DNA of 48,706 nucleotides from Candidatus Woesearchaeota archaeon (GTDB lineage: Archaea; Nanobdellota; Nanobdellia; Woesearchaeales; SM23-78). Below the pieces are notes generated by a model, which saw only the letters and a list, made by a program, of their open reading frames with translations, did no database searches and was not told where the DNA came from. Positions 48,282-48,706 of this stretch are shown piece by piece (positions within the stretch are counted from its first letter, which is position 1; every line of letters starts with the position of its first letter). The position numbers and the translations under genes are program-made. Where the stretch lies: the NCBI GenBank assembly GCA_016930415.1, contig JAFGGS010000015.1, positions 1 through 48,706 on the forward strand. Direction: 5' to 3'.

Positions 48282-48706
48282 TTATGCTTTCAGCGCCGCG
48301 TAGAACGCTTCGAATATGGGTCTGTCGGTCGTTATGCTGACGAATTCGACGTTCATCTTCTCGCACGCGTCTTTTATCGCGTAGATGTGTCCTTCCAGCT
48401 TGTCCCTGTAGCTCTTGAGGAGCCTGTTCGAGATGAAGGTTCTAAGCTTCGTGTGGACCTCGCTGTCTTCGAGCATCACGTCTCCGTAGAGCGAGAGCAG
48501 CCTCTCCTCGGGGTCTAGCACTTGTATTATCACGACTTCGTGCTTGGTGAACCTGGCGAGGACTGTCTTTATCTCTTCCAGGTCGTATAGGAAGTCTGAT
48601 ATTATCACTATGAATCCTTTGTTGTGCATGAACTTCTTGTACTCGTCGAAGGCTCCTTCGAGCTTTGAGTTGCCTTGGGCTTTCCTCTTCTCCAGGCGGT
48701 CCACGA
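48282..48706 (-). CDS. DUF58 family protein, C-terminal part (partial)
   Basis: The visible 140 residues are the C-terminal end of a longer protein whose start lies beyond the window; the GTG at 48704 is probably an internal Val codon. The pattern GFIVIISDFLYDLEEI, HEVVIIQVLDPEERLLSLYGDVMLED and FVSITTDRPIFEAFYAAL matches the last third of DUF58 proteins, which have a von Willebrand A-like fold and usually sit beside a MoxR-type AAA ATPase. That partner would be expected next on the minus strand outside this window. Role: probable chaperone-like or regulatory module, by family. Confidence 0.8.
   Translation of the reverse strand, partial: VDRLEKRKAQGNSKLEGAFDEYKKFMHNKGFIVIISDFLYDLEEIKTVLARFTKHEVVIIQVLDPEERLLSLYGDVMLEDSEVHTKLRTFISNRLLKSYRDKLEGHIYAIKDACEKMNVEFVSITTDRPIFEAFYAALKA

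Noticed and set aside
1-48706. CRISPR array, insertion sequence or prophage
   Set aside because: No regularly spaced repeats, transposase, integrase or phage structural genes were seen.

Overview
The window reads as a stretch of an archaeal chromosome, most likely from a DPANN lineage of the Woesearchaeota/Pacearchaeota type; that assignment is inference. The archaeal signals are TATA boxes of the TTTAAATA/TTTATAAA kind placed about 27 nt upstream of leaderless ATG starts, frequent TTG starts behind GAGGTG ribosome binding sites, a porGDAB-type pyruvate:ferredoxin oxidoreductase, an ADP-forming acyl-CoA synthetase, single-domain KaiC-like ATPases and proteins with archaeal class III (pilin-like) signal sequences. 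Genes are tightly packed on both strands. No rRNA, convincing tRNA, CRISPR array or insertion sequence is visible.

Layout. 1-13 kb is mostly cell surface: two paralogous secreted proteins (the first cut by the window edge), a MEMO family protein, three large Cys-rich exported or membrane proteins, and four consecutive short proteins with pilin-like N-termini. 12.6-19.4 kb holds a membrane protein, an ABC exporter pair (ATPase plus ABC-2 permease with a large coiled-coil loop), an aminotransferase, and a membrane-anchored protein with three thioredoxin-like folds.

19.7-36 kb is an energy metabolism island. A minus-strand operon encodes a NuoE-like, a NuoF-like and an [FeFe] hydrogenase subunit (hydC-hydB-hydA) followed by a small membrane protein. 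Next come phosphotransacetylase and a fused ADP-forming acetyl-CoA synthetase, then porG-porD-porA-porB, then phosphoenolpyruvate synthase. Together they would oxidise pyruvate to acetyl-CoA and reduced ferredoxin, discharge electrons as H2, make ATP from acetyl-CoA and return pyruvate to PEP: a fermentative, acetate- and H2-producing life style. porB carries a 368-residue intein with a LAGLIDADG endonuclease, inserted in the thiamine diphosphate binding motif.

36-48.7 kb holds an HD-domain nucleotidase-like protein, a conserved small protein, a lipoprotein, a response regulator plus CHASE4 histidine kinase, and a membrane-anchored winged-helix regulator with a 12-bp palindrome in its promoter. 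These precede a compact operon of KaiC-like, DUF835, KaiC-like, KaiC-like, PaaK-like CoA ligase and V4R-domain proteins, facing a convergent radical SAM protein. This last operon is the best candidate for an undescribed system. The window ends in a small membrane protein and the C-terminus of a DUF58 protein.
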